This document shows, piece after piece, positions 1-10,407 of a DNA stretch of 64,000 bases; the stretch's first letter is position 1; every line of letters starts with the position of its first letter. Source of the stretch: Marinomonas aquimarina (GTDB lineage Bacteria > Pseudomonadota > Gammaproteobacteria > Pseudomonadales > Marinomonadaceae); contig NZ_FLOC01000002.1 of assembly GCF_900089755.1 (NCBI RefSeq), forward strand, positions 62,001-126,000. The letters are read 5' to 3'. The notes beneath the pieces were generated by a model. The model made no database searches. It saw only the letters and a list, made by a program, of their open reading frames with translations, and had not been told where the DNA came from. The position numbers were made by a program, and so were the translations under genes.

Positions 1-1473
1 GGCATGAAAGGTGAAATCACCTTATTAGGTGAAGACGTTGTTGAAAAGGTATCCTTCCTAAGCTTGGTCAAACAAGAATTCCTACCGGTTCGTGAAGCCG
101 AAAAGAACTTTATGTTCGAGCCAACCGCTGAAAACAAACAAGTGTTTGAAGATCGCTACGAAAAATTCTACCAACGCGTGATTAACTTCGGTCTAGAAGA
201 ACGTTTCAGTGAGGTGATTAAAACCTATTACGCTAAGGTGCAAGAGTATGGCCAAACGGTTGGCAACTTAACGGCTTTGCAAAACCAATTTGATCGTATT
301 CGCACGGAATACAACTCAAGTACCGACCAGGCCCAACAAAGCCTACGCCAAATCGTTTCCAATGCACGTCAGCAAGCCGCAGCACAATCTCAGCAAGCCA
401 GCATCAGTGTGATTGTGGTCAGTGTGATTGTGGCAGTCATTGCCGGTTTGATGATGTTGGGCATCGGTCGCAGTGTGAATCAAACCCTAAGTCAGATCAT
501 TCGTGATCTGGGCAAGGTGAAAGGTGGTGATCTAACCGCACGCTTATCGATCAACCATAAACGCAATGATGAATTCGACTCCCTCTGTGGCTCGGTGAAT
601 GAGATGACAACTGGATTAGGCTCAGTCATTGGCGATGTAGTGTATACCACCAATGATGTCAGCAATATGGTCGGCCAATTGAACAGTGCGGTGGTCAACA
701 TTGCTGACAGTAACCGCTCCGTAAGTGAGCAAACCAACTCCCTAGCGGCAGCTACTGAGCAGATTTCCACTACCATCAGCAGTATCTCCCATACTACGGA
801 AGAGCTGAGTGAACAGTCTAAGAATACTTATGAGTCTGCACGTGTCGGCGCCGATACCATTAAAGGCGCCCTATCGAATCTTGGTCAAACCATCGAGGTG
901 GTCAATCAAACTGGTCGTCAGCTGAACGAATTAGGTCAGCTATCGAAAGACATCGATAATGTCATTGGTATGATCAATGATTTGGCCAACCAGACCAACC
1001 TGCTAGCGTTGAACGCCGCTATTGAGGCAGCCCGAGCGGGTGAAGCCGGTCGAGGCTTCTCTGTGGTGGCCGATGAAGTTCGCTCCTTGGCGGAGAAAAC
1101 CGTGGACGCCACCGCCAAAATCACCGATATCGTGGGTACCATTCAGACCTCAACGCAGTCAGCGATTACCACCATGAACAGCGGCCAAGAGAACTTGCGC
1201 TCTATCGAAGAGTTTAGTGAAAAGGCTGAACTGGCAATTCGCGAAATCGAGCAAAATGCACGCACCAGTTCCGCTTCATCGGTGGACATGGCCCGCTCTA
1301 TCCAAGAAGTAGCGAAAACCGCGGTGCATATGAGCGAAGAAATGGACCGCATCGCGCAGCAGCTGCAACGTGATAGCTCTGACATTGGTAGCATTGAAGG
1401 CAATACCCGTCATATCCATGATCAAGTATCCGCCCTTGAGAAGAAAACCAACGTGTTCACCACTCCAGCTTAG
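1..1473 (+). CDS. Methyl-accepting chemotaxis protein, 5' end outside window
   Basis: Transmembrane chemoreceptor that would pass ligand signals to CheA/CheW. The frame is open to base 1, so the true start lies upstream; the ATG at 4 is internal. The visible N-terminal part (about 130 residues) is helical and looks like the membrane-proximal part of a periplasmic helical-bundle sensor, possibly HBM-type. A membrane segment at about residues 133-152 follows, then a HAMP-like linker (to about 210) and the cytoplasmic signalling hairpin, whose conserved tip with [20 protein letters not shown] lies near residues 330-350. No CheR-tethering pentapeptide is seen at the C-terminus. The ligand cannot be told from the sequence. 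The gene ends at a bidirectional terminator shared with gltX. Confidence 0.93.
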   Translation, partial: GMKGEITLLGEDVVEKVSFLSLVKQEFLPVREAEKNFMFEPTAENKQVFEDRYEKFYQRVINFGLEERFSEVIKTYYAKVQEYGQTVGNLTALQNQFDRIRTEYNSSTDQAQQSLRQIVSNARQQAAAQSQQASISVIVVSVIVAVIAGLMMLGIGRSVNQTLSQIIRDLGKVKGGDLTARLSINHKRNDEFDSLCGSVNEMTTGLGSVIGDVVYTTNDVSNMVGQLNSAVVNIADSNRSVSEQTNSLAAATEQISTTISSISHTTEELSEQSKNTYESARVGADTIKGALSNLGQTIEVVNQTGRQLNELGQLSKDIDNVIGMINDLANQTNLLALNAAIEAARAGEAGRGFSVVADEVRSLAEKTVDATAKITDIVGTIQTSTQSAITTMNSGQENLRSIEEFSEKAELAIREIEQNARTSSASSVDMARSIQEVAKTAVHMSEEMDRIAQQLQRDSSDIGSIEGNTRHIHDQVSALEKKTNVFTTPA

Positions 1474-1487
1474 TGCCAACTCACCAT

Positions 1488-1517
1488 AAAAAAACCGGCC
1501 ATTTGGCCGGTTTTTTT
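1488..1517. terminator. Bidirectional intrinsic terminator between the chemoreceptor gene and gltX
   Basis: A GC-rich stem (AACCGGCC / GGCCGGTT, loop ATTT) is flanked by an A-run on the left and a T-run on the right, so it can end both converging transcripts. Confidence 0.9.
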
Positions 1518-1540
1518 ATGCTCTGAAAAAGACGGGCTAA

Positions 1541-3022
1541 TTAAAGCTCAGCGAACTCTTTTTCCCAGCGCTTGGCTTCTTTCTTAGAAGGGCCACCAAC
1601 CACGTTTACCGCATGACGCAGGCGTGCACGAGTCATATCTGGGCCCAGAATACTCATCGAGTCAAACACAGACACAGACGCTGTGGTACCCGCAACCGCG
1701 ACGAACAATGGGGCGAAGAAGTCTTTTGGTTTCACTTCCATTGCTTGCGCAAGGGATTTCATTTCCGCAAAGATGTTATCTTTTTCCCAAGCACGCAGTG
1801 CTTCGAGTTTCCACAGAGCAAACTGCAATGCTTTACGTAGAGTTTCTTGTTCCATCTTGATCTCAGCGAATGATTCCGCTGTTACATCTAGCTGGCCTTT
1901 GAAGAAGAAGCCCGCCACGTCAGCCACGTCCGAGAAGGTATCGATACGTGGAATGATCAACGGCAGGATAGCGTTCACGTAGTCGCTGTTTAAGCCCCAC
2001 TCGGCAAATTTCTGCGCGAAATCCGCCACCGATAGATCTTCACGAATCCAAACGCCATTTAGCCACTTAAGCTTCTCAACATCAAAGACTGGACCGCCAA
2101 GCGAAACACGCTGAATATCGAAGTGTTCAATCATTTCAGACAGCGCAAATTTTTCACGCTCGTCTGGCATAGACCAGCCCATACGGCCTAGGTAGTTGAT
2201 TACCGCTTCTGGCAAAAAGCCCATACGTTGGTAGTACAGGATAGACGTCGGGTTCTTACGCTTAGACAGCTTAGATTTGTCTGGGTTACGCAACAGAGGC
2301 ATGTGGCATAGTGTTGGCATTTCCCAACCAAAGTATTGGTATAGCAAGATGTGTTTAGGCGCTGAGTTGATCCACTCCTCACCACGAATCACATGGGTGA
2401 TCTTCATCAGGTGATCGTCCACCACGTTCGCTAGGTGGTACGTTGGTAGACCGTCTGCCTTTAGCAGAACCTGCTGGTCGATCTGCGCCCAATCGATCTC
2501 GATCGTGCCACGAAGCATGTCTTGCACCACACAAGTGCCTTCTTCTGGCACCTTCATACGAATTACGTACGGTACGCCTGCTTCTAGCTTCGCTTGCACT
2601 TCTTCTTGGGTTAGCTTAAGTGCGCGGCCATCATATTTTTGCGGCAAGCCTTGCTCTTTCTGCTCGGCACGCATTTGGTCTAGCTCTTCAGGCGTTTCAA
2701 AGGCATAAAAAGCGTGGCCTTTTTCAACGAGCTCTAGCGCGTAATCTTTGTAGATATCACCACGTTCGCTCTGACGGTAGGGACCATATGGGCCGCCCAC
2801 ATCTGGACCTTCGGCCCAATCCAAGCCCAACCAACGTAGGGCATCAAGGATCATTTTCTCCGATTCAGGGGTACTGCGTGTTTGGTCAGTATCTTCGATA
2901 CGTAGAATAAATTCGCCGCCCATTTTCTTAGCAAAAGCCATGTTAAACAGTGCGATGTATGCAGTACCAACGTGAGGGTCGCCAGTTGGAGAAGGCGCAA
3001 TACGAGTTCTTACCTCAGACAT
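1541..3022 (-). CDS. gltX: Glutamyl-tRNA synthetase
   Basis: Charges tRNA-Glu with glutamate in the cytoplasm. A class I synthetase of 493 residues with the ATP-binding signature [11 protein letters not shown] at residues 10-20 (HIGH-type) and KLSKR at 251-255 (KMSKS-type). The region near residues 100-125, where the E. coli enzyme has a zinc site of three Cys and one His, has no matching Cys cluster, so this is a zinc-free form. The start is the ATG at 3022, closely preceded by AGGAT. It lies downstream of xni on the same strand with a 147-base gap that probably holds its own promoter. Confidence 0.97.
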   Translation of the reverse strand: MSEVRTRIAPSPTGDPHVGTAYIALFNMAFAKKMGGEFILRIEDTDQTRSTPESEKMILDALRWLGLDWAEGPDVGGPYGPYRQSERGDIYKDYALELVEKGHAFYAFETPEELDQMRAEQKEQGLPQKYDGRALKLTQEEVQAKLEAGVPYVIRMKVPEEGTCVVQDMLRGTIEIDWAQIDQQVLLKADGLPTYHLANVVDDHLMKITHVIRGEEWINSAPKHILLYQYFGWEMPTLCHMPLLRNPDKSKLSKRKNPTSILYYQRMGFLPEAVINYLGRMGWSMPDEREKFALSEMIEHFDIQRVSLGGPVFDVEKLKWLNGVWIREDLSVADFAQKFAEWGLNSDYVNAILPLIIPRIDTFSDVADVAGFFFKGQLDVTAESFAEIKMEQETLRKALQFALWKLEALRAWEKDNIFAEMKSLAQAMEVKPKDFFAPLFVAVAGTTASVSVFDSMSILGPDMTRARLRHAVNVVGGPSKKEAKRWEKEFAEL

Positions 3023-3169
3023 ATCCTATCTCATTAATCGGGTGAATAATGGCGCATATTATATGCCTGTTGGCAGGTATCGGTAAGGGCTATTCGTGAT
3101 CTTTTCTGTGTTTGCATGCAACTAATAAGAATTTGCTCGGGTCGCAACTGAGCCTGACAGAGTGCCCCG

Positions 3170-3958
3170 TCAATGGTGACTGCCCTTTCGTTCCAGTTGC
3201 GAAAGACGAATTCCTATTTCGACATCTAGTTTAAGCGTCACCATGGCGCGAGCAAATTGGCAATGCTCGAGCTGCCCCTGCAACAGTTTTTGGTATTTTG
3301 CGGGATAGTCGGTTAAATCGGCGAATACGTCTTCTAAAGACTGTTTGCCTTGTAAAATCTCAACAGAGGACTTGGGGCCTACGCCCTTCACCCCAGGAAT
3401 ATGGTTGGTGGTGTCTCCGACTAATGCCCAGTAATCCGGCAATTGTTGCGGCTTAACGCCGTACTTTTGCTCCACCCAGAAGGCGTCATAGCCAAGCTTG
3501 GCAAAGTAGTCGTACTGTAAAATATGCGGGTACTGTAACAGCTGAGTATAGCCTTTATCGGTCGAGACTATCATCGAAGCAATGTCATGCTGGCTGGCTT
3601 TATAAGCCAAGGTCGCGATCAAATCATCCGCTTCCCACCCCTGTAGGCGAAGACAAGGCCAGCCATTAAAACGAAACACCTCGGCAAAGCTGGCCATCGC
3701 GTCTAGCAAGCTGTCGTCCATCGGCGGACGGCCCAGCTTGTACTCAGGAAACATTTCATGGCGCCATGTTTTAGCAGGTGAATCAAAGACAATGGCCATA
3801 TACTTGGGTTCAAACTGATGAACAAGTTTTGCCAAGGCATCGATACACAGGCTTTGCGTGCGTTCAATACGTCTTACATCATCAGTTTCACTGTCCAGTG
3901 CCGCGTGTAAGCGTCTTATCAAATTTAAGCTATCAATCAGTAAAAGCCCGTTCTGCAC
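3170..3958 (-). CDS. xni: Flap endonuclease Xni (ExoIX family)
   Basis: Homologue of the 5'-3' exonuclease/flap endonuclease domain of DNA polymerase I, free-standing. At 262 residues it is close to the size of E. coli Xni. Features seen: LLIDSLNLIRR near the N-terminus (first metal-ligand Asp), VFDSP, the EADDLIA motif near residue 109, the STDKGYTQLL motif, and a helix-hairpin-helix DNA-binding segment (IPGVKGVGPKSSVEIL). Xni proteins lack some of the acidic ligands of the Pol I domain, so nuclease activity is inferred from the family only. Divergent from the DUF4139-like gene. Confidence 0.92.
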   Translation of the reverse strand: MQNGLLLIDSLNLIRRLHAALDSETDDVRRIERTQSLCIDALAKLVHQFEPKYMAIVFDSPAKTWRHEMFPEYKLGRPPMDDSLLDAMASFAEVFRFNGWPCLRLQGWEADDLIATLAYKASQHDIASMIVSTDKGYTQLLQYPHILQYDYFAKLGYDAFWVEQKYGVKPQQLPDYWALVGDTTNHIPGVKGVGPKSSVEILQGKQSLEDVFADLTDYPAKYQKLLQGQLEHCQFARAMVTLKLDVEIGIRLSQLERKGSHH

Positions 3959-4067
3959 TGCTACCTTCCACTTTGTGTCCTATATATCTGTCGCCATTCT
4001 ACGTTATTCTGAAACGCAATGGGGAGTTTGCTAGCCCTTGTATGTTAAGTTCAACGGAGGAAACGTT

Positions 4068-5321
4068 ATGGACACAAAAACAATTCTAACCAGTGCCACC
4101 GTCACTGGCTTGCTGCTCACCGCCTTGCCGACCTTGGCCTCCCCCGAAGCCATCGTCATTGAGCGCCAAGGCAGCCAAGTCACCGAACACTTGAGTAAAG
4201 CCGCCGAACTCAGCTTTACGCCCATTGAAGGCTCGATCATTCCGATCGCCAAAAACTACACGCCATTTCAGCTTCCCGAGTTTTATAACAGTGAACGCCG
4301 CCATTGGAGTGACCACTTAGGCCAGCCGGTCCGAGTGGAGCACAAAAGCCGTGATCTTTCCCTAGAAGGCACCTTAGAAGCGGTCAATGATCGCTACTTC
4401 ACGCTTAGCGTTAAGCGTGTGGCCGGCAATTACCCGATCAGCGACTTTTATTTAATACCCACTTTAGCGGCGTCTAAAAGTCGCACCGCGTTAAATTATC
4501 AGGGGCTACTTACCTATCAAACCAGCGATATTTTATGGCAACCTGAGCTGACCATGATTATCGATGAGCAAGATGTCACTCTGGTACAGCAGGCCAACAT
4601 CCAAAACCACTCTTCCCAAGACGTAGACCTAAGCTCGGCGTTACTGCATTACAACCAGAAGCAAAATGTGGCACGTCCGATGTTGATGAAAAGCACCATG
4701 GCCAGCGACATGTCATTGGAACGTAGCGCGCCAGCCACGGAATACAGTCACAGTGAAATCACCCTAGAGTTGGAACAGCTGGCATTGCCCGCCGCCAGCC
4801 AGACCTTAGTCGATTTAGGCAAAACCAGCAGTCGCATTAGTAACCGCAGCAACGTCAGCACTGTGTACAGCTACCCTTCTTCTAGCAAGCTTCCACTAAG
4901 CTTCCAGCAACAAATTCGCTTTGACAGCCCAAAGGATCTGATTCCAGGCCACTACCAAACGCTTTGGCATAAGAAGCCTTACTACTTAAAAGGTAACCCA
5001 GTGACCTTACAAGACACCCGTGAAGGGGCGGAAGTGGAAGTGATGCTTAACCGCAGCTTAGACCTAAGCGGTGACATCACCTTGATTACCGAGTCACATA
5101 AGCAGCAAAGCACCACGCAAACGTGGGAGTTGACCCTTAAAAACCTCTCTAAGCAGCCGCAAAACTACGCCATTACCCATCGCTTAGAGGCCCCCATTCG
5201 CGAGCTGTCTTTGCGCTCTTTGGAGCAAATTGACGCCCAAAGTGTCGCCCTTCAAGGCACGATTGCACCAAACACAACCTACCAAGTGCGCTATACGGCA
5301 GAATTGACGCACACTAAATAG
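4068..5321 (+). CDS. DUF4139-like exported protein
   Basis: Function unknown. The ATG at 4068 is preceded by a strong GGAGG seven bases upstream; an in-frame TTG 30 bases earlier was not chosen. The 417-residue product begins with a signal peptide (hydrophobic stretch ending near TLASP), so it should be exported. The middle part (LTYQTSDILWQPELTMII, then an N-terminal beta-rich stretch with NIQNHSSQDVDL) and the C-terminal part (WELTLKNLSKQPQNYAITHR) resemble the beta-sandwich pattern of DUF4139 proteins. No catalytic motif was recognised. A strong hairpin lies 18 bases after the stop. Family placement is from pattern recognition. Confidence 0.75.
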   Translation: MDTKTILTSATVTGLLLTALPTLASPEAIVIERQGSQVTEHLSKAAELSFTPIEGSIIPIAKNYTPFQLPEFYNSERRHWSDHLGQPVRVEHKSRDLSLEGTLEAVNDRYFTLSVKRVAGNYPISDFYLIPTLAASKSRTALNYQGLLTYQTSDILWQPELTMIIDEQDVTLVQQANIQNHSSQDVDLSSALLHYNQKQNVARPMLMKSTMASDMSLERSAPATEYSHSEITLELEQLALPAASQTLVDLGKTSSRISNRSNVSTVYSYPSSSKLPLSFQQQIRFDSPKDLIPGHYQTLWHKKPYYLKGNPVTLQDTREGAEVEVMLNRSLDLSGDITLITESHKQQSTTQTWELTLKNLSKQPQNYAITHRLEAPIRELSLRSLEQIDAQSVALQGTIAPNTTYQVRYTAELTHTK

Positions 5322-5339
5322 CTTCCTTCACTGCCTCCC

Positions 5340-5370
5340 GATCCAGAGGCCAGCAACGGGCCTCTGGATC
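5340..5370 (+). terminator. Perfect 12-bp hairpin after the DUF4139-like gene
   Basis: Arms GATCCAGAGGCC and GGCCTCTGGATC pair perfectly around a 7-base loop. No T-run follows, so it may be a weak terminator or a 3'-end stabilising hairpin. Confidence 0.45.
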
Positions 5371-5525
5371 ACCAGCAAATTTATTTACACAATAGGTCAG
5401 GACGTTTTTCTGAATGGGTATGATATGGTCAGTAGTCATACAAGATATAACGAAATTGACGGTATTCAGCGTATGGAGCGTCAGGTAATATAAATTTATT
5501 TCATATCGAGGCAGAAAAGGAACCT

Positions 5526-6842
5526 ATGAAAAAGCAAATTATCGCATCGATTATTGCAGCGGCGGCGGCACTGCCGGCAGCCCAAGCGGAAACCTTAAGT
5601 GAAGTATACGATTTAGCCAAAGCACACGATCCAAGCCTAAGAGCCGCCAATGCCTCTTACCGCGCTGACAAAGAGCAAGTCGAAGTGACCCGTGGCAACC
5701 TGTACCCAAACATTAGCTTCAGTGGTAACTTGGGTTATACCAATACCGACCCTGACAACGGGGAATCCTTCAACAACAAGCAAAATCAGCTGGCCCTCAA
5801 CCTAGATTACCCGATTTACTCGCCGGCTCTAGATTACGGTGTCGATGCGGTTGAACTGACTTTCAAAAGCTCAGGTGTAGAACTAGAACAAGCCCAAGAG
5901 CAACTGATTTACGATACCCTGAATGATTACTTTGCTGTATTAACGGCTCAGGCCACTCTAGATACAACGCGCTCACAAGTGAAAAGCTACGCTGGTCAAC
6001 TTGATCGAGTGAAAAAGCAATACGAAGTGGGCTTGGTTTCCATTACCGACCTACAAGATGCACAAGCGGCCTATGATTCGATTCTGGTAACAGAGCTGAA
6101 CGCCGAAGCAGAGCTGACCATTGCTCTGGAAGCCCTTTACCAACGCACTGGCACCAGCATCGAGAACATTCCACGCTTGGCGGAAAACTTTCCCATTGAA
6201 GTGGACCCTAACCTGAATGCCAACGACCTAATCCAGCGCGCCATGACTGCCAACAAGAATGTGCGTGTACTGGACCTGTCCGTTGAGTCGGCGCAAAACA
6301 ACATCAACATTCAAAAAGCCAGCGGTCGTGTCCCCACCGTGGCCGTCACAGGTTCCTTGGCACGTACGGACAACGACTACTCTGTGGAAACCTCGTCTCG
6401 CTCTGACGGGGTGACCAACACCTCTTCAATAGGCTTGGGTGTGAATATTCCGCTTTACAGTGGTGGTGCGATCAACGCCTCAGTACGCCAGGCGACAGCC
6501 AGTGCCGAAGCCGCCGTGGAAACACGCGCCAACTCCATTCAAGATATTGAGTTGAGCATTCGTAGCGCGGTCCTTCAATTGAAGACCCTCGCAGCTCAGG
6601 TGAAAGCTCAGAAACAAGTGATCGTTTCTTCTGAAAGTGCTTTAGAAGCCACACAAGCGGGCTACGATGTAGGTACCCGTAACATTGTTGAATTGTTGGA
6701 TGCGCAGTCGACTTACTTTGACGCGAAGAACACTTACGAACAACTACGCTACAACTTTGTCCTGCAGCAAATCACACTGGATCAGCTAACGGGTGATCTA
6801 GATGAAGCAGACATTGCCGCATTGAACCAATGGTTGATCTAA
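5526..6842 (+). CDS. tolC: TolC-family outer membrane channel protein
   Basis: Outer-membrane exit duct for tripartite efflux pumps and type I secretion; acts as a trimer spanning outer membrane and periplasm. The 438-residue protein has a clear signal peptide (MKKQIIASIIAAAAALPAAQA), followed by ETLSEVYDLAKAHDPSLRAA, typical of the mature start of TolC. Two outer-membrane efflux (OEP) repeats can be traced, the second starting near residue 235; the end of repeat two has the usual GTRNIVELLDAQ motif. The start is supported by AAAAGGAACCT just upstream. No pump genes sit beside it, as is normal for a shared TolC. A terminator follows. Confidence 0.93.
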   Translation: MKKQIIASIIAAAAALPAAQAETLSEVYDLAKAHDPSLRAANASYRADKEQVEVTRGNLYPNISFSGNLGYTNTDPDNGESFNNKQNQLALNLDYPIYSPALDYGVDAVELTFKSSGVELEQAQEQLIYDTLNDYFAVLTAQATLDTTRSQVKSYAGQLDRVKKQYEVGLVSITDLQDAQAAYDSILVTELNAEAELTIALEALYQRTGTSIENIPRLAENFPIEVDPNLNANDLIQRAMTANKNVRVLDLSVESAQNNINIQKASGRVPTVAVTGSLARTDNDYSVETSSRSDGVTNTSSIGLGVNIPLYSGGAINASVRQATASAEAAVETRANSIQDIELSIRSAVLQLKTLAAQVKAQKQVIVSSESALEATQAGYDVGTRNIVELLDAQSTYFDAKNTYEQLRYNFVLQQITLDQLTGDLDEADIAALNQWLI

Positions 6843-6869
6843 ACCATAGCATTTGATGCCTACACAACT

Positions 6870-6899
6870 AAAAATGCCCAGCACTTGCTGGGCATTTTT
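6870..6899. terminator. Bidirectional intrinsic terminator between tolC and apeB
   Basis: Stem ATGCCCAGCA / TGCTGGGCAT with an A-run before and a T-run after; serves both converging genes. Confidence 0.88.
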
Positions 6900-6920
6900 G
6901 TTTCTTTTAAGACGTACAGC

Positions 6921-8222
6921 TTACTTAGTAATTAACTGCTCGCGCTTGGCGAATTCGAGCAAGATTTTGTACAGGTTAAAAGCATCTACGCTGCCCGCCA
7001 GCTCACGGATCGAGTGCATTGCAAAAGTCGGCAAACCGATGTCCAAGGTCGCCACGCCAATTTCACCGGAAGTAATCGGACCAATGGTACTGCCACAAGC
7101 CATATCGCTGCGCACGACAAACGTTTGCGCCGGTAAGTCCAACTGGTTGGCAATGTCTTTGTAGACCGCAGCCGTTTCACTGTTGGTGGCGTAGCGTTGG
7201 TTATTGTTCACCTTGATCACCGCCCCTTGGTTAATCAAAGGGGCATGCTGTTGATCATGCTTCATTGCATAGTTGGGGTGCAGCGCGTGGGCATTGTCCG
7301 CTGAGATCAGCATCGACTGCTGTACCGTTTGCGTGTATTGCTCAGGGACTGGCGTCAGACGACGTAATACGTCCTCTAGGAAGGGACCATTGGCGCCGCA
7401 GGATGACAAACTTCCCACTTCCTCGTGATCGGTACAGATCAATAAAGTTGGACGATTAGAATCTGCGTTTAATAGCGCTTGCATGCCGACGTAACAACTC
7501 AATAGGTTATCCAGACGCGCCGCACTGATATAGTCACCATGTAAGCCGGTAATAGCAGCCTTTTGTACGTCGTACAGGCTTAACTCAAAGCTCAGTACCG
7601 ATGCCACAGAGACATCATTATGTTGACGCAGGATTTGCTCAGTCAGCAGTTTTTCCAACTCAAAGGTGTGCTCCGCACCGCATAACACCGGCAGGATTTC
7701 TTCCTGTGGGTTGACCTTAAAGCCCTCAGTATTGACCCCGCGGCTTAAGTGAATAGCCAGATTCGGAACCAAGGCAATCGGGTCTTTAAAATCGATCAGA
7801 CGACTTTTCAACTCACCGCTTTCAGTTTTAAAGGTCACACGGCCAGCAATCGACAGGTCGCGGTCTAGCCAGGTATGCAACAACGCGCCACCGTACACTT
7901 CAACCCCCAATTGATGGTAGCCGAAGCGTTCTACATGGGCATTTGGCTTCAACTTCAAGCAGGGGCTATCAGTGTGAGCACCAATCATGCGGAAACCTTG
8001 ATGGGCAAAATCCAGCGTTGGCGTAGTGAAAGCGATGATCGATGAGTCGTTGCGGGTAACGAAGTATTTACCGCCTTCGCTAATAACCCACTCTTGTTGC
8101 TCATCTAGCGCTTGGTAACCTGCCGCCAGCAGATCACGCTTCATCGTCGCTACTGCGTGAAAAGGTGTGGGGGAATCATCAAGAAATGACAATAAACAAT
8201 GATTAAAGCTGGCTTGATTCAT
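6921..8222 (-). CDS. apeB: M18 family aspartyl aminopeptidase
   Basis: Cytoplasmic metallo-aminopeptidase that removes N-terminal residues, acidic ones being usual for the family. The 433-residue protein shows the M18 signatures: GAHTDSPCLKLKP (first metal-ligand His), TDHEEVGS (catalytic and metal-binding acids), RSDMACGSTIGPI and the C-terminal MHSIRELAGS with a metal-ligand His. The ATG at 8222 was chosen because AGGAAAAT lies directly upstream; the frame stays open 45 bases further to an alternative start with no good ribosome site. It diverges from prc across about 120 bases. Confidence 0.94.
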   Translation of the reverse strand: MNQASFNHCLLSFLDDSPTPFHAVATMKRDLLAAGYQALDEQQEWVISEGGKYFVTRNDSSIIAFTTPTLDFAHQGFRMIGAHTDSPCLKLKPNAHVERFGYHQLGVEVYGGALLHTWLDRDLSIAGRVTFKTESGELKSRLIDFKDPIALVPNLAIHLSRGVNTEGFKVNPQEEILPVLCGAEHTFELEKLLTEQILRQHNDVSVASVLSFELSLYDVQKAAITGLHGDYISAARLDNLLSCYVGMQALLNADSNRPTLLICTDHEEVGSLSSCGANGPFLEDVLRRLTPVPEQYTQTVQQSMLISADNAHALHPNYAMKHDQQHAPLINQGAVIKVNNNQRYATNSETAAVYKDIANQLDLPAQTFVVRSDMACGSTIGPITSGEIGVATLDIGLPTFAMHSIRELAGSVDAFNLYKILLEFAKREQLITK

Positions 8223-8345
8223 ATTTTCCTGCTGAGTCAATGAGATAAAAAACGACTTTTTCACCACTGGACTGGTCTTGTCGATACGAGTCTAATATGA
8301 TTTTAGGGAATCACAGACAAATCAGTTTAAGGGAACCAATCGCGG

Positions 8346-10364
8346 ATGATCTACAAACGCCTGTTGTTAAGTTTACTTCCAAGTATCGCGTTAGCCAGCG
8401 GTTCCGTTTCGGCCTATGAAAAACTTGAACCACCGCACGATTACGACCAAGTGGCACAAGAAATCGTAGCAACATTGGAAAGCGTTCACTATAACAAAAC
8501 TCTGATCGACGATGAAATTTCAGAGCAAGCTTTCGATAACTACCTAGATGCCTTAGACCCATCACGCAGTTTTTTACTGAAACGAGACGTCGAGTCTTTG
8601 TCTCAATACCGCAACACCTTCGATGACGCCCTACGTAACGGCGACTCGCAAGTCGCTTACGACATCTACAACCTTTATCTAGAGCGCGCGGAAGCGCGAT
8701 TAGAAAAAGTGCTGGCCGAGATTCCAGACATGGTCAAAAGCTTTAGTTACGATGTCGATGAAAGCCTCAATGCCGACCCAGACAAACTGGCCTGGGCGGA
8801 AACCGAGACCGAACTGGATAACTACTGGCGTAAGCGCATTAAAAACCGTGCCCTGACACTGAAACTTAACGGTGAAGAGCAACAGGATATCATTGATGCC
8901 ATTGAACGACGTTATCGCAGTCAGCTGCGTCAAATTGATCAAACCAATGCGGTGGATGTGTTCCAAAGCTTCGCCAACTCGGTGACGGCAGCACTCGATC
9001 CACACACCAGCTATTTCGCACCGCGCGCATCGGAAGCCTTCAACATCAATATGAGCTTATCCCTAGAAGGGATTGGTGCGGTACTGCAAATGGAAGATGA
9101 CTACACCAAGGTGGTGCGTCTGATCCCCGGCGGTCCAGCCGAAGCACAGAACGAACTGGCACCGAATGATCGTATCATCGCTGTTGGCCAAGAAGGCGAA
9201 CCTATGGTGGATGTGATCGGTATGCGTCTTGATGACGTGGTCGATATGATTCGTGGTGAACGCGGTACCAATGTGGTACTAGAAATCATTCCCGCCACCA
9301 GCAGTACCCAGAACAGCAAGAAGATCACCATCACGCGCGAGAAGGTCAAACTCGAAGACCAATCAGCGCAAAAGAAAATCGTTGAAGTAGAACGCGGCGG
9401 TGAAACCTTTAAAGTCGGCGTCATTGAACTGCCTACCTTCTATTCAGACTTTGCCGCGATCCAACGCGGTGATCGCGACTATAAGAGCTCTACCCGTGAT
9501 ACGAAAAAGCTCATCGAAGAACTACAGGAAGAAGGCATCACCGCCTTGATCCTTGACCTACGTAACAACGGCGGCGGCTCACTGCAAGAAGCCAACTCTT
9601 TAACAGGCCTCTTTATTCCGGCAGGTCCTGTGGTGCAAATTCGTGATGCCTCAGGCCGAGTGAGTATCTTAGGCGACCAGGATCGTGATGTGGCCTACAG
9701 TGGCCCAATGGCAGTAATGGTCAACCGTATGAGCGCCTCAGCCTCGGAGATCGTCGCCGGAGCCTTGAAGGACTATGGCCGCGCCATCATTGTTGGCGAC
9801 CAAACCTTTGGCAAAGGCACGGTACAAGTGCTGCAAGAAGTCGACAAAGGCCAGCTTAAGATTACCCAAGCTAAGTTCTACCGTGTCTCTGGTGAGAGTA
9901 CCCAGCATCAAGGCGTGATGCCAGACATCAACTTCCCATCTTTAATCAACACTGATGAAGTGGGTGAAAGTGCCCTAGAAAAGCCATTGCCTTGGGACAA
10001 GATTCACGAGACACGCTACCCAGTCTACTGGCACTTTGACGAGTATCTAGCCGACCTCACCTCATTGCATGAGAAGCGCATCAAACAGGATGCTAACTTC
10101 GTCGCGCTAGAAGATCAGATTGCTTACGTGAAACAGCAAAACGAGCACTTCAAGTCGATTTCATTGAATGAGCGAACGCGTGAACAGCAACGTGAAGAAA
10201 GTGAACAAAGCGGACTCGATCGTGAAAACAAACGCCGCCAAGCGCTGAATTTGCCGACCATTGAAGATGTCGACGATATCGAAGCACCGGAAGAGGATGT
10301 TTACGCCCATGAAGCGGCGGAAGTCATCCTAGACTTCATCAGCCTCTATCAACAAAACCACTAA
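8346..10364 (+). CDS. prc: Tail-specific carboxy-terminal protease
   Basis: Periplasmic PDZ protease of family S41 that degrades proteins with nonpolar C-termini and trims envelope proteins. The 672-residue protein starts with a signal peptide (cut likely after SVSA, near residue 24). A PDZ domain covers about 235-325 (GIGAVLQMEDDYTKVVRLIPGGPA), then the protease core with NNGGGSL, NRMSASASEIVAG (catalytic Ser) and GDQTFGKGTVQ (catalytic Lys), forming the Ser-Lys dyad. The C-terminal part, rich in charged residues, corresponds to the Prc-specific domain, in line with the long Prc form rather than the short CtpA form. Confidence 0.95.
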   Translation: MIYKRLLLSLLPSIALASGSVSAYEKLEPPHDYDQVAQEIVATLESVHYNKTLIDDEISEQAFDNYLDALDPSRSFLLKRDVESLSQYRNTFDDALRNGDSQVAYDIYNLYLERAEARLEKVLAEIPDMVKSFSYDVDESLNADPDKLAWAETETELDNYWRKRIKNRALTLKLNGEEQQDIIDAIERRYRSQLRQIDQTNAVDVFQSFANSVTAALDPHTSYFAPRASEAFNINMSLSLEGIGAVLQMEDDYTKVVRLIPGGPAEAQNELAPNDRIIAVGQEGEPMVDVIGMRLDDVVDMIRGERGTNVVLEIIPATSSTQNSKKITITREKVKLEDQSAQKKIVEVERGGETFKVGVIELPTFYSDFAAIQRGDRDYKSSTRDTKKLIEELQEEGITALILDLRNNGGGSLQEANSLTGLFIPAGPVVQIRDASGRVSILGDQDRDVAYSGPMAVMVNRMSASASEIVAGALKDYGRAIIVGDQTFGKGTVQVLQEVDKGQLKITQAKFYRVSGESTQHQGVMPDINFPSLINTDEVGESALEKPLPWDKIHETRYPVYWHFDEYLADLTSLHEKRIKQDANFVALEDQIAYVKQQNEHFKSISLNERTREQQREESEQSGLDRENKRRQALNLPTIEDVDDIEAPEEDVYAHEAAEVILDFISLYQQNH

Positions 10365-10375
10365 AAATTGGCCAT

Positions 10376-10407
10376 CTGTTTAGGCTATCTGGTGATAGTC
10401 TAAACAG
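10376..10407. terminator. Hairpin between converging prc and DUF2788 genes
   Basis: Arms of 14 bases (CTGTTTAGGCTATC / GATAGTCTAAACAG) pair with one G-T wobble around TGGT. The stop codon of the minus-strand gene (10400-10402) lies inside the right arm. No T-run directly follows on the plus strand; on the minus strand a short T-run comes about 10 bases later. Confidence 0.55.
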
